Of a DNA stretch of 64,000 nt, positions 17,881 through 27,085 are shown in pieces. The DNA is from CAVYUC01 sp963771595. GTDB lineage: Bacteria > Bacteroidota > Bacteroidia > Bacteroidales > Prolixibacteraceae. The translations under genes and the position numbers were made by a program. Where the stretch lies: the NCBI GenBank assembly GCA_963771595.1, contig CAVYUC010000007.1, positions 372,001 through 436,000 of the forward strand, written 5' to 3'. The first letter of the stretch is position 1; each line of letters starts with the position of its first letter. Below the pieces are notes generated by a model, which worked only from the letters and a program-made list of their open reading frames with translations, was not told where the DNA came from and did no database searches.

Positions 17881-18128
17881 ATTTGAGGCTGCAAATATAA
17901 AAAAAATACATTTTATCCTTATCAAAATTTCATAAATGGTAAAGTTTTTGTTGTATTTTTATTTGGAATAACTGAGTAACACGACGTTCATGAACAGAGT
18001 TCATAGCAAGTGTGCAACTTGATTTATTAAATACAAAAAATTTGATTTGTGAATACCAATTATTTTTTATCTTTAAGCCCCTCAAAAAGGGTTGAAATTT
18101 GAAGTAAATAATTTTAAAAAACGATAAC

Positions 18129-18818
18129 ATGGAAGTCAAAAAATCACCAAAAGCTGATCTGGAAAACAAAAGGAATACTTTCCTGCTGTTAGGATTGGTT
18201 GTTGCACTGGGAATCACCCTGGTTGCCTTCGAATGGAACACCAAGCCTACAAAAGCTTCAGATCTGGGACAAATTCAAACACAGGAAGTAGAAGAAGAAA
18301 TTATTCCGATTACCCGCGAACAGGAAGTTAAACCACCGCCACCACCGCCACCACCAAAAGTTGTTGAGGTGTTGAATATAGTAGACGATGATGTGGAAAT
18401 TGAAGATGAACTTCAGATTGATGATACAGAAGCCGATGATGAAACAATGATTGATGTTAAACCGGTTATCGTAGCTGCAGAAGAAGAAGAGGAAGAAGAC
18501 ACACAGGTATTTTTCATTGTAGAAGATATGCCGGAGTTTCCCGGAGGAGATTTGGCATTGCGCAAATACATTGCAAATGCTATTAAATACCCTGTAATTG
18601 CACAGGAAAATGGAATTCAGGGAAAAGTTTACGTTACTTTTGTTGTTGACAAAGATGGTAGTGTTTCTGATGCAAGAATTGCAAGGGGAGTTGACCCGTC
18701 GCTCGACAAAGAAGCCCTGCGTGTGGTAAATGCACTTCCGAAATGGAAACCAGGAAAACAACGTGGTAAACCGGTTCGTGTATCCTATACTGTGCCGATT
18801 AATTTCGTACTGCAATAA
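18129..18818 (+). CDS. tonB: TonB-family energy transducer
   Basis: A 229-residue TonB-like protein: short cytoplasmic N-terminus, one transmembrane helix ('TFLLLGLVVALGITLVAF'), a periplasmic linker with eight consecutive prolines and a strongly acidic stretch (several EEE/DDD runs up to about residue 125), and a C-terminal TonB domain with 'PEFPGGDLALRKYIANAIKYP' and 'GKVYVTFVVDKDGSV'. It couples the ExbBD proton motive force to outer-membrane TonB-dependent receptors. No exbB/exbD is adjacent. The acidic rather than Lys/Pro linker is common among Bacteroidota paralogues. Confidence 0.92.
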   Translation: MEVKKSPKADLENKRNTFLLLGLVVALGITLVAFEWNTKPTKASDLGQIQTQEVEEEIIPITREQEVKPPPPPPPPKVVEVLNIVDDDVEIEDELQIDDTEADDETMIDVKPVIVAAEEEEEEDTQVFFIVEDMPEFPGGDLALRKYIANAIKYPVIAQENGIQGKVYVTFVVDKDGSVSDARIARGVDPSLDKEALRVVNALPKWKPGKQRGKPVRVSYTVPINFVLQ

Positions 18819-18839
18819 TTAGATATTACATAATTCTAT

Positions 18840-18872
18840 ACTCCTGATCCAGATTTGGGTCAGGAGTTTTTT
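18840..18872 (+). terminator. Terminator after tonB
   Basis: ACTCCTGA at 18840-18847 pairs with TCAGGAGT at 18860-18867, followed by a run of T to 18872. Standard intrinsic terminator, 21 bases after the tonB stop. Confidence 0.85.
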
Positions 18873-18919
18873 ATGATATCATATTCATATTCCCCTGAAC
18901 AAAAAAATAAAAAAATAAA

Positions 18920-20125
18920 ATGATAGAAACTGCTCCGGAAACTGAAAAAGCTGTTTTGGTTGGACTAATATACAACCAGGATGAAAAGCAGGCCATGGAA
19001 TACCTCGATGAACTTGAGTTTCTTGCGGATACTGCAGGCGCTGTGGTATTAAAAAAATTTACGCAGCGGCTCGATGTACCTAATGTTTCAACATTTGTAG
19101 GGCCGGGCAAGCTTGAGGAAATAGGGAATTTCATTAAAGTAGTGGAAGCCGATACCATTATTTTTGACGACGAACTTACTCCCACCCAACTTCGGAATAT
19201 TGAGCGCCAGCTGGAATGTAAAGTACTTGATCGCACCAATCTCATTCTTGATATTTTTGCCCGTCGCGCAAAAACAGCACACGCAAAAACTCAGGTTGAA
19301 CTGGCACAATACCAGTACATGTTGCCGCGCCTTACCAGATTGTGGACTCACCTTGAACGGCAGCGTGGTGGCATTGGAATGCGTGGCCCGGGGGAAACGC
19401 AGATTGAAACCGACCGCCGGATAATTCTCGACAAAATTGCCCGGTTGAAAGAACAACTCAAAAAAATAGATAAACAAAAGGCTACGCAGCGCAAAAACCG
19501 TGGAAAAATGGTACGCGTTGCACTGGTGGGTTACACCAACGTAGGAAAATCAACAATTATGAATGTGATGGCAAAATCGGAAGTTTTTGCTGAAAACAAA
19601 CTTTTTGCAACTCTCGATACCACAGTCAGAAAAGTGGTTGTTAAAAATATCCCTTTCCTGCTGGCCGATACCGTTGGTTTTATTCGTAAACTGCCACATG
19701 ATCTGGTGGAATCTTTCAAATCGACACTTGACGAAGTTCGCGAAGCTGATATTTTATTGCATGTTGTTGATATTTCACATCCGGGATTCGAAGAACAGAT
19801 TGAAACGGTGAATCAAACACTGGAGGAAATTGAATCAAATGACAAACCAACAATTTACGTATTCAACAAAATTGATGCTTTTTCTTATGTTGAAAAAGAA
19901 CAGGATGATTTGACTCCGCGAACGAAGGAAAATATCAGCCTCGAGGAATGGGAAAATTCATGGATGGCCAAAAACAACACACCTTCCTTGTTTATTTCGG
20001 CAACCCAAAAGGAAAATATAGAAGATTTCAAAAATCTATTGTACGAAGAGGTAAAGAAAATACATTCCCAACGCTTTCCGTACAACGATTATCTTTATGA
20101 TACTTCCTGGGAAGAAGAGGGTTGA
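18920..20125 (+). CDS. hflX: Ribosome-associated GTPase HflX
   Basis: A 401-residue HflX GTPase, which splits stalled 70S ribosomes and is often stress-linked. The HflX-specific N-terminal domain contains 'FVGPGKLEEIGNFI' and the glycine-rich 'GGIGMRGPGETQIETDRR'. G-domain motifs follow: G1 'GYTNVGKST', G3 'DTVGF', G4 'NKID' and a G5-like 'FISA'. The 3' end overlaps the convergent GNAT-nitrilase gene by 31 bases (20095-20125), so the two transcripts share antisense sequence. Confidence 0.95.
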   Translation: MIETAPETEKAVLVGLIYNQDEKQAMEYLDELEFLADTAGAVVLKKFTQRLDVPNVSTFVGPGKLEEIGNFIKVVEADTIIFDDELTPTQLRNIERQLECKVLDRTNLILDIFARRAKTAHAKTQVELAQYQYMLPRLTRLWTHLERQRGGIGMRGPGETQIETDRRIILDKIARLKEQLKKIDKQKATQRKNRGKMVRVALVGYTNVGKSTIMNVMAKSEVFAENKLFATLDTTVRKVVVKNIPFLLADTVGFIRKLPHDLVESFKSTLDEVREADILLHVVDISHPGFEEQIETVNQTLEEIESNDKPTIYVFNKIDAFSYVEKEQDDLTPRTKENISLEEWENSWMAKNNTPSLFISATQKENIEDFKNLLYEEVKKIHSQRFPYNDYLYDTSWEEEG

Positions 20126-21672
20126 AAATCTCCCTTCTTCTCTTGGCTTCTGTCTGTCAGGCAAACCGAATACAAATCGGTGCGGCGGTCTTTAAGATTT
20201 CGCACTGAACCAAAGGTGTGCAGTTCTTTTAGCAAATCCAAATCAACATCGGCAACCAAAATCATTTCGGTATTTGGTGTTGCCTCAGCTTTAATTCCGG
20301 TAGTTGGAAAAGGAAAATCACATGGAGTAAACACCACTGCCTGTGCAAATTGAATATCCATATTTTCTACCTTAGGAAGGTTGCCAACAGAACCTGCAAT
20401 GGCTACGTAACATTCATTTTCGATGGCGCGGGCACGTGCACAATATCGAACACGGGAATAACCATTTTGAGTATCGGTCAGAAAAGGAACAAACAGAATA
20501 TTCATTCCCTGCTCGGCAAGCAACCGTGAAAGTTCAGGAAATTCAACATCATAACATATTAAAACCCCAACCGGACCGCAGTCGGTTTCAAACACTTTTA
20601 TTACATCGCCTCCCGACAATCCCCAGGTTTTAATTTCATCGGGTGTAATATGTATTTTCTGATACGTTTCGTAAGTACCGTTTCTTCTGCATAAATACCC
20701 GGTGTTGTATAGTTTGTCATCATGAATGAGAGGAAAACTTCCGGTCACAATATTAATGTTATACGTAATTGCCAGATTTAAAAAGCGCTCCCTTATTTCA
20801 TCGGTATATTCTGCCAGTTTCCTGATTGCATCGGCGTATCCAAGGTGGTTGTAATCAGCCATCAGTGGCGCATTAAAATATTCAGGAAAAAGAATAAAAT
20901 CGCTTTTGTAGCTTGCAACAGCATCCACAAAATATTCAACCTGTGTAAAAAGTTCGTCGATATTGGAGTAAAGCCGCATCTGCCACTGAATTAAACCTAG
21001 CCGGACTACCGATTTATAGCTCACCGCCTTATCTGAAGTTTTCTGGTAATAAATGTTATCCCACTGCAGCAAAACCGCATATTCTTTCGATTCTTTGTCT
21101 CCCGGCATATACCCTTTCAACACCTTCTTCACATGAAAATCATTGGAAAGTTGAAAATTCAGAGTTGGATCATGAATCTCTTTATATTTTACCTTCTGAA
21201 TGTACTCCTTTGGGGAAAGCTCGGCTGAATATTTGTGGTAATGCGGAATACGGCCCCCAAAAACAATCGCCCTCAGGTTTAGATTTTCGCATAACTCTTT
21301 CCGTGCATCGTAAAGACGCCGGCCCAGTCGCAATCCCCGGTAATCAGGCCGGATAAAAACATCAATTCCATAAAGGGTATTTCCTCTTGGATTATGAGTA
21401 TTGAACGTGTATTTGCCCGTTATTTCTTCGTAAGTATGATCGTCTCCAAAAAGTTCGTATTTTATAATTATTGACAAAGCCGATCCCACCACCACATCAT
21501 CCACTACAATTGCAAGCTGCCCCTCCGGAAACAGCCGGATTAACTTGCGGATATCCTTTTCTTCCCAATGTTCTTCAGGCCAGTTGGCATATGCTTCTTC
21601 CAGCGACATGCGCAACTCTTCATAATCATTTATTTTTAGTTGCCTTAATTCAACTTTTCCTATATTTTCCAT
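20095..21672 (-). CDS. GNAT acetyltransferase-nitrilase fusion
   Basis: A 525-residue two-domain protein. Residues 1-190 form a GNAT N-acyltransferase with the acyl-CoA motif 'YRGLRLGRRLYDARKEL'. Residues 225-510 are a carbon-nitrogen hydrolase with the Glu-Lys-Cys triad: 'FILFPEYF', 'YQKIHITPDE' and 'VLICYDVEFPEL'. This fusion is a known family; members are inferred to act on an amide or acyl group, but no substrate is established here. It likely acts in the cytoplasm as no signal is visible. Its tail overlaps hflX convergently by 31 bases. Confidence 0.9.
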   Translation of the reverse strand: MENIGKVELRQLKINDYEELRMSLEEAYANWPEEHWEEKDIRKLIRLFPEGQLAIVVDDVVVGSALSIIIKYELFGDDHTYEEITGKYTFNTHNPRGNTLYGIDVFIRPDYRGLRLGRRLYDARKELCENLNLRAIVFGGRIPHYHKYSAELSPKEYIQKVKYKEIHDPTLNFQLSNDFHVKKVLKGYMPGDKESKEYAVLLQWDNIYYQKTSDKAVSYKSVVRLGLIQWQMRLYSNIDELFTQVEYFVDAVASYKSDFILFPEYFNAPLMADYNHLGYADAIRKLAEYTDEIRERFLNLAITYNINIVTGSFPLIHDDKLYNTGYLCRRNGTYETYQKIHITPDEIKTWGLSGGDVIKVFETDCGPVGVLICYDVEFPELSRLLAEQGMNILFVPFLTDTQNGYSRVRYCARARAIENECYVAIAGSVGNLPKVENMDIQFAQAVVFTPCDFPFPTTGIKAEATPNTEMILVADVDLDLLKELHTFGSVRNLKDRRTDLYSVCLTDRSQEKKGDFQPSSSQEVS

Positions 21673-21710
21673 ATAAAACCTGTGTATTTAAAAATTCACA
21701 TTAATATATA

Positions 21711-21732
21711 AAAAAAGCCCGGTTGCCGGGCT
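21711..21732 (-). terminator. Terminator after asd
   Basis: AGCCCGG (21716-21722), TTG loop and CCGGGCT (21726-21732) form a 7-bp stem; on the minus strand it is followed by a T run (A tract 21711-21716). It lies 32 bases past the asd stop. Confidence 0.85.
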
Positions 21733-21763
21733 CTATTTCAAATAAAAACCATAAACTCTTTAA

Positions 21764-22774
21764 TTATTTAACCTCCCCGTTTTCAATCAACCATTCTGCT
21801 ATCTGAACGGCATTCAGGGCTGCGCCTTTTTTAATCTGATCGCCAACACACCAAAACGTGATATTATTCTCATCGGTTATATCCTTTCTGATTCGACCCA
21901 CATAAACATCGTCTTTACCTGCGACAAACAACGGCATCGGATATTGTTTTTCGGCAGGATTGTCAATAACCGTTATTCCTTTTGTTTTAGAAAATGCCTG
22001 CTTTACCTGCTCTACTTCGAGTGGTTTCTCTGTTTCCACCCAAATGGCTTCCGAATGTGCCCGGGCCACCGGAATTCGCACACAGGTTGCACTAACTTCT
22101 GCATCAGTATGCATAATTTTTTTTGTTTCCCAGTTCATTTTCATCTCTTCCTTGGTGTAATCATTTTCCATGAAAACATCAATATGCGGAATGATATTCA
22201 TTGCAAGCTGGTATGGAAATTTATTTACTTTGACTTCATTTCCATTGGCCACATCCTGAATCTGCTCTTCCAACTCTGCAATTCCCTGTGCCCCGGCACC
22301 GCTTGCGGCCTGGTATGTTGCCACGCGAATTCGCTTAATGTGCGACAATTCCTCAATCGGTTTCAGCGCCACAACCATTTGAATGGTAGAACAATTTGGA
22401 TTGGCAATAATATTTCGTGGCCGGTTTTTCGAATCCTCAGGATTTACTTCGGGCACTACCAGCGGCACATCATTGTCGTAACGAAATGCACTGGAATTGT
22501 CTATCATAATAGCACCATGTTTTGTAATCGTTTCGGCAAATTCCTTCGAAATTCCTGCTCCGGCAGAAGTTAAAGCAATATCAATATCCTTAAAATCATC
22601 ATTATGTTTTAGTTCCTTAACCGTAAGTTTTTTTCCCCTGAATTCATATTCTTTTCCGGCACTTCTGGCCGAACCAAATAATACAAGTTCATCAGCAGGG
22701 AATTTTCGCTCTTCAAGCACCTGTAAAAACTCCTGTCCTACGGCTCCGCTTACACCTACTACTGCAACTCTCAT
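21764..22774 (-). CDS. asd: Aspartate-semialdehyde dehydrogenase
   Basis: A 336-residue NADPH-dependent enzyme reducing aspartyl phosphate to aspartate semialdehyde, the branch point to lysine/diaminopimelate, threonine and methionine. The start is set at 'MRVAVVGVSGAVGQEF' (22774), the Rossmann motif at the family's N-terminus; the open frame continues another 93 residues upstream with no family character. The active-site Cys is in 'NPNCSTIQMVVAL', and 'YQAASGAGAQG' and the His of 'RIPVARAHSEAIW' are visible. It is divergent from the lamin-tail gene, with 82 bases between starts. Confidence 0.95.
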   Translation of the reverse strand: MRVAVVGVSGAVGQEFLQVLEERKFPADELVLFGSARSAGKEYEFRGKKLTVKELKHNDDFKDIDIALTSAGAGISKEFAETITKHGAIMIDNSSAFRYDNDVPLVVPEVNPEDSKNRPRNIIANPNCSTIQMVVALKPIEELSHIKRIRVATYQAASGAGAQGIAELEEQIQDVANGNEVKVNKFPYQLAMNIIPHIDVFMENDYTKEEMKMNWETKKIMHTDAEVSATCVRIPVARAHSEAIWVETEKPLEVEQVKQAFSKTKGITVIDNPAEKQYPMPLFVAGKDDVYVGRIRKDITDENNITFWCVGDQIKKGAALNAVQIAEWLIENGEVK

Positions 22775-22856
22775 TCTTCTTCTTTTAAAATTATTTTCTG
22801 TCTGTTCAATAAAATATTTCGGTAAAATTAGTATTTTGCTTCTAATTGTAAATGTG

Positions 22857-24290
22857 ATGGTTCCTAATATTTTAAAAATCTTAACAATCATTTTGTTCGG
22901 TTTTGTAAGCCAAATCAGCGGACAGGAAATCTGGCACGAAAGTTTTGATGTGCCCGGGAAAGGAATCTGGGGCAACGGAGAAGGAATTATTTCATCTGAT
23001 TTTGAAGGCATTGTAAACTGGACAATAGAATATGCTGCTGTAGAAGTTACCAATGAAGATGATTATGCAAAAACGGTTTCCACTTCCGGCGGCCGGTTCG
23101 AAGTGCGCGATGTGGAAGGAGAAATAACGTGGCGTTCACAATGGATTGATATTTCCGGTTATCAGCAAATTAAAATAGAATTGAATGCCGGAGAAACAGG
23201 AAGTGCAGATAATCAGGAAACCAAATATCTGAAAGCATTTTATAAACTCGACGGGGCGGATGAAACGCCCTTTGAAATTAATGGAGAGAATGCAGGAAAC
23301 TGGGGAACGGTTGCCGCAGAGCAAAACAATCTTAAAGGAAACACGCTGCAGATTATTGTGAAAATGGCCAACAATTATTCGGCAGATAAAGTTATTCTTG
23401 ATGAAGTATCGGTTTCAGCAGTGGTCAATTACGAAGAGGCAAAAACCGGCGATATTCTTTTAAATGAAATTCTGTTTAACCCGTTTCCTGGTGGCAGCGA
23501 TTTTGTTGAAGTGTACAACAATTCAGACAAAATCATTTCAATAAAAAACCTGTTCCTCGCTTCCCGCGACAATGATTTTGAACTCACGCAGGTTTACCGG
23601 CTTTCTGAAATTGACTTTCCGCTGCAGCCTGGAGAATACCTTGCATTGACAAAAGATACCAATGGTATATATCCATTCTATTTTATTGAGTGTGACAAAT
23701 GTTTCCGGCAAATGGATAAATTTCCATCATTTAATAATGATGAAGACGTGGTTGTTTTATTGAATGAAAATATGGAAGTTCTTGATGAATTCCATTACAA
23801 CGAAAAAATGCACAGTCCGTTTTTTTATGATGAGGAGGGTGTATCGCTGGAACGGATTTCATGGGATGACGATACCAATTCAGCCGAAAACTGGTTTTCT
23901 GCATCAACTGAAGCCGGATATGCTACTCCGGGTTATAAAAATTCGCAGGCTGGCAATGCATTGGTTTCAGCGCCACACGTCACTTTTGAACCTGAAGCTT
24001 TCTCTCCCAACCTTGACGGGTATAACGATGAATACATGATTCATTATGAGTTCGGCAAACCGGGGTTTATTGCCAACGCCTGGATTTTTGACGCAGCAGG
24101 ACATTTAATTCTACAACTTGCAAAAAACAATATCCTAGGGACATCGGGAACATTTACCTGGAATGGCGAAGATGAAACAGGCCAGCGCCAGCCGTTGGGA
24201 GTTTATGTGGTCGCAGTGGAAATTTTTAATACCAAAGGAGAGACTTTCCGGTACAAAGACGGAGTGGTTTTAACGGATATTTTGGAGTAA
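22857..24290 (+). CDS. Secreted lamin-tail domain protein with FlgD-like C-terminus
   Basis: A 477-residue secreted protein. The start at 22857 gives a signal peptide ('MVPNILKILTIILFGFVSQISG'); the frame is open upstream across asd but that part is antisense. Residues about 25-190 form a beta-rich domain opening with 'EIWHESFDVPGKG'. A lamin-tail (LTD) domain follows, 'GDILLNEILFNPFPGGSDFVEVYN' to 'TPGYKNSQ'. The last 100 residues resemble FlgD Ig-like/gliding-type modules ('FSPNLDGYNDEY', 'FTWNGEDETGQRQPLGVYVV'). Such proteins are common surface or secreted proteins in Bacteroidota, sometimes binding DNA or polysaccharide; function is unknown. Confidence 0.85.
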   Translation: MVPNILKILTIILFGFVSQISGQEIWHESFDVPGKGIWGNGEGIISSDFEGIVNWTIEYAAVEVTNEDDYAKTVSTSGGRFEVRDVEGEITWRSQWIDISGYQQIKIELNAGETGSADNQETKYLKAFYKLDGADETPFEINGENAGNWGTVAAEQNNLKGNTLQIIVKMANNYSADKVILDEVSVSAVVNYEEAKTGDILLNEILFNPFPGGSDFVEVYNNSDKIISIKNLFLASRDNDFELTQVYRLSEIDFPLQPGEYLALTKDTNGIYPFYFIECDKCFRQMDKFPSFNNDEDVVVLLNENMEVLDEFHYNEKMHSPFFYDEEGVSLERISWDDDTNSAENWFSASTEAGYATPGYKNSQAGNALVSAPHVTFEPEAFSPNLDGYNDEYMIHYEFGKPGFIANAWIFDAAGHLILQLAKNNILGTSGTFTWNGEDETGQRQPLGVYVVAVEIFNTKGETFRYKDGVVLTDILE

Positions 24291-24386
24291 TGTGCCTTTC
24301 GGCTTTTTCCTAAAAAAACAAAATACCGGACCATCAAAATTTTACCGGCACCTCAAATGATTACATTTTTCACACATTAAAAACGT

Positions 24387-24417
24387 TTATTATACCTAAC
24401 CAACTTAGGTATAATAA
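24387..24417. promoter_or_regulatory. 13-bp inverted repeat operator upstream of padR
   Basis: TTATTATACCTAA (24387-24399) and TTAGGTATAATAA (24405-24417) form a perfect 13-bp inverted repeat with the 5-base spacer CCAAC. It lies 20 bases upstream of the padR ATG, just before TATCTTTA (24425-24432), a near match to the TAnnTTTG box. The position over the promoter suggests autorepression by PadR. Confidence 0.7.
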
Positions 24418-24437
24418 TTATTTTATATCTTTACTTT

Positions 24438-24770
24438 ATGCAAAAAAACAGCTTGTATAAAGGCAGCCTTGCGACAATTGTTTTGAAACTGTTAAACGAT
24501 AACGGCAAAATGTACGGTTACGAAATTACACGCATGGTGGAAAAAATTACATCAGGTGAACTGACCGTTACCGAAGGGGCTCTCTACCCCACCCTGCACA
24601 AGCTGGAAGCAAAAGGATTACTGGGTATTGATATACAAACGGCAAATAATCGTCCACGGAAATACTATTATTTAACCGAAACCGGAAAAAAAGAAACAGT
24701 CAGTCTTTTAAATGAAATGAAAGTGTTTATTCGGAATATGGATGCACTTTTAAATCCTAAACTAACATAA
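24438..24770 (+). CDS. PadR-family transcriptional regulator
   Basis: A 110-residue PadR winged-helix repressor: 'LATIVLKLLNDNGKMYGYEITRMVE' (recognition region), 'LTVTEGALYPTLHKLEAKGLL' and the wing 'RPRKYYYLTETGKKE' are all present, with only a short C-terminal helix. It heads a four-gene operon encoding an ABC-type exporter; such PadR proteins usually repress the linked transporter in response to a small ligand. Its stop codon directly abuts the next ATG. Confidence 0.93.
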   Translation: MQKNSLYKGSLATIVLKLLNDNGKMYGYEITRMVEKITSGELTVTEGALYPTLHKLEAKGLLGIDIQTANNRPRKYYYLTETGKKETVSLLNEMKVFIRNMDALLNPKLT

Positions 24771-25478
24771 ATGAACCGCATTGTCAACAAAGAAGAAACC
24801 GGAAAGCTTTTTAAATTCTGTCATCAGCATTTTGTATATCATTACGATTTGCAGGTGGAACTGGTTGATCATCTTGCATCATCAATTGAAGAACAATGGG
24901 AAATGAATCCTGAACTTCCGTTTGAGGAAGCCCTGAAAAATACATTCAAAAAGTTTGGTATTCACGGATTTAGCAAAATTAAAGAACGGAAACAAAAGGA
25001 ACTGCAAAGAAAATACAACATCCTGTTATGGAAATATTTATTCGATTTTTTTAAATGGCCAAAAGTTATGATGACACTGGCATTTACCCTAATATTAACC
25101 AGTGCCTTTCAAATTCCGGATAATAAACTGTGGATTATCATGCCTTACTTTTCCGGATTAACGCTGTTTGTTTTATACTACTATTTTAGAATTTATCCCA
25201 GACGGTTTAAAATACCGGCAGAAAAGGGTAAAAAATTCCTCCTGCTCGAACAGTTAAAAAGATCGCAGTTATTGGCTATGCTTGTCGGTCAACTAGCACT
25301 TCAGTTTCCGAATTTCTATAACGTTATGAACTTCTCGCATTCTCAATTAAAATGGGGTTCTACGGTAATTTCTTTTATTATAGTTGTGTTTACAGTAGCA
25401 TTATACGGCGAATTATTCTATGTCCCCGAAAAAATTAAGGAACATTTCAGACAACAATTTCCTGAATTTGCTGCGTAA
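24771..25478 (+). CDS. Membrane protein encoded with PadR
   Basis: A 235-residue protein. The first ~85 residues form a soluble helical domain ('QVELVDHLASSIEEQWEMNPELPFEEALKNTFKKFG') resembling the HAAS-like N-terminal helical domains found in PadR-linked membrane proteins. Four transmembrane segments follow ('VMMTLAFTLILTSAF', 'LWIIMPYFSGLTLFVLYYYF', 'LLAMLVGQLALQF', 'STVISFIIVVFTVALYGELF'). Its start lies directly after the padR stop, indicating coupled translation. The function is not known; it probably works with the PadR repressor or transporter. Confidence 0.8.
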   Translation: MNRIVNKEETGKLFKFCHQHFVYHYDLQVELVDHLASSIEEQWEMNPELPFEEALKNTFKKFGIHGFSKIKERKQKELQRKYNILLWKYLFDFFKWPKVMMTLAFTLILTSAFQIPDNKLWIIMPYFSGLTLFVLYYYFRIYPRRFKIPAEKGKKFLLLEQLKRSQLLAMLVGQLALQFPNFYNVMNFSHSQLKWGSTVISFIIVVFTVALYGELFYVPEKIKEHFRQQFPEFAA

Positions 25479-25565
25479 TTATTATCTTCAACTTTTCTTT
25501 TTTTTGATTCTGAAACAACTGCAGTCAGTAATTATAACGAAAACCAAATTCATTGAATAACAAAT

Positions 25566-27038
25566 ATGAAAAGAAGCTTCTTCTATTTTGCCTGGCGTGA
25601 ACTCACCCGCTCTGCAAACATCAATAAAAACAGGGCTGCCAAAGGGGTATTAATTTTTCTGGCCGTCTATTTTTCACTGGTGGCGCTGATGATGGGTTTC
25701 AACCTGAACAAATTTCTCAGCGAAAATTTTCCCGGACAATCGCAGGTTGCGGCATTCAATTCGCTCATATTTGTTTATGTGGGATTCGAACTTGTACTGC
25801 GAATTATGGTGCAGAACCTGCCAACTTTTGGTTTTCAGCCGTTTTTAATTATTCCTGTCAGGCGAAAGCGGATTGCACGGTACATGCTGAATAAGTCACT
25901 GCTCCATTTTTTTAATTTCCTCCCCTTGTTTTTATTGTTGCCGTTTGTATTTAAATCGGCTGTATACGAACTGGAAACGCCGGTTTTAATTGCCTGGCTG
26001 GCTTCCCTTTTTCTAATGATTCTTGTAAATCATTTCCTGGCCATATACATTAAATGGCGCACCAATGAATCGAACCTGATGTTTTACGGATTTCTGGCCC
26101 TGGCCGCAGGTATATTTGCCATCGATTACTTCGAAATTTTTGATATTACCGGAACGTTTGGAAAATTATTTGATTTGGTTATTCGCTATCCGGCTGCTGT
26201 TTTGATTTTCCCTGTTACCATTGTCGCCCTGTATTTGTTAAACCATAATTATTTGTGGAACCGTTTTTATCTTGACGAACTGGCACAGCGAAAAAAAGAG
26301 GGAATCAAACATGATTTTTCCTGGCTCAGTCAGGTAGGAGAATACGGAAAAATGCTTTCGCTCGAAGTGAAAATGATTGCCCGCAACAAACGTCCGCGGA
26401 CCAGTGCGATGATGTCGATACTTTTTATTTTATACGGCTTAATTATATACCAGGATTACAGCCCTGATAAACCGGAATTTATTTTCGTCTTTGGCGGCAT
26501 GTTCATGACCGGTATTTTTGGGATGACGTATGGCCAGTTTTTTCCCGCCTGGCACAGCCGCTACTATCCGCTACTCATGGCGCAAAACGTTAAAATGAAA
26601 CAGGTGCTGCAGTCTGCTTTTTTCCTGATGGCTGCAACAAACATTATTTTTTACCTCCTATCGCTGGGTTATATGTTTGTTGCCCCAAAAGTTTTGTACA
26701 TCCATTTTGTGGTGATGTTGTACAATATTGGCGTCAATTCATTTGTAATTTTTGCACTTGGCTTAACCAGCCGCAAATCTATCGATCTCGACCAGCGAGC
26801 CATGTTTAATTACCAGGGAATGGGGGCAACACAGTGGCTCATTACTTTTCCAATTTTATTTGGCCCCATGGCAGTTTACGGAATCCTTGCATTTCTTTTT
26901 GGCAATATAACTGCATACATAGTGCTAGGCTCATTGGGATTAACCGGAATAATCCTGCACCCGAGATTACTTGATTATTTCTCGAAACAATACCTGAACC
27001 GAAAGCATAAAATGATTGCAGCGTACAAGAAAAGTTAG
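25566..27038 (+). CDS. DUF5687 ABC transporter permease-like protein
   Basis: A 490-residue polytopic membrane protein with roughly 12 hydrophobic segments, matching the DUF5687 family that accompanies ABC ATPases in Bacteroidota. It begins 'FFYFAWRELTRSANINKNRAAKG' and contains the cytoplasmic loop 'LSLEVKMIARNKRPRTSAMMSIL', a pattern repeated in ABC-2-type permeases. The ATPase gene follows 47 bases downstream. The transported substrate is unknown. Confidence 0.8.
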   Translation: MKRSFFYFAWRELTRSANINKNRAAKGVLIFLAVYFSLVALMMGFNLNKFLSENFPGQSQVAAFNSLIFVYVGFELVLRIMVQNLPTFGFQPFLIIPVRRKRIARYMLNKSLLHFFNFLPLFLLLPFVFKSAVYELETPVLIAWLASLFLMILVNHFLAIYIKWRTNESNLMFYGFLALAAGIFAIDYFEIFDITGTFGKLFDLVIRYPAAVLIFPVTIVALYLLNHNYLWNRFYLDELAQRKKEGIKHDFSWLSQVGEYGKMLSLEVKMIARNKRPRTSAMMSILFILYGLIIYQDYSPDKPEFIFVFGGMFMTGIFGMTYGQFFPAWHSRYYPLLMAQNVKMKQVLQSAFFLMAATNIIFYLLSLGYMFVAPKVLYIHFVVMLYNIGVNSFVIFALGLTSRKSIDLDQRAMFNYQGMGATQWLITFPILFGPMAVYGILAFLFGNITAYIVLGSLGLTGIILHPRLLDYFSKQYLNRKHKMIAAYKKS

Positions 27039-27085
27039 AAAACAGGTACAACAGGAATAAAAAAAATAAATATAAAGATTACATC

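Noticed and set aside
18300..18360. Repeated CCACCGCCA in tonB as a possible repeat element
   Set aside because: It encodes the normal poly-proline linker of TonB proteins.
22497..22856. A 120-residue N-terminal extension of the lamin-tail protein
   Set aside because: It is antisense to asd; the signal peptide starts at 22857.
21764..23053. A 93-residue N-terminal extension of asd
   Set aside because: The added residues lack family similarity and overlap the divergent lamin-tail gene; the Rossmann motif begins at the ATG at 22774.
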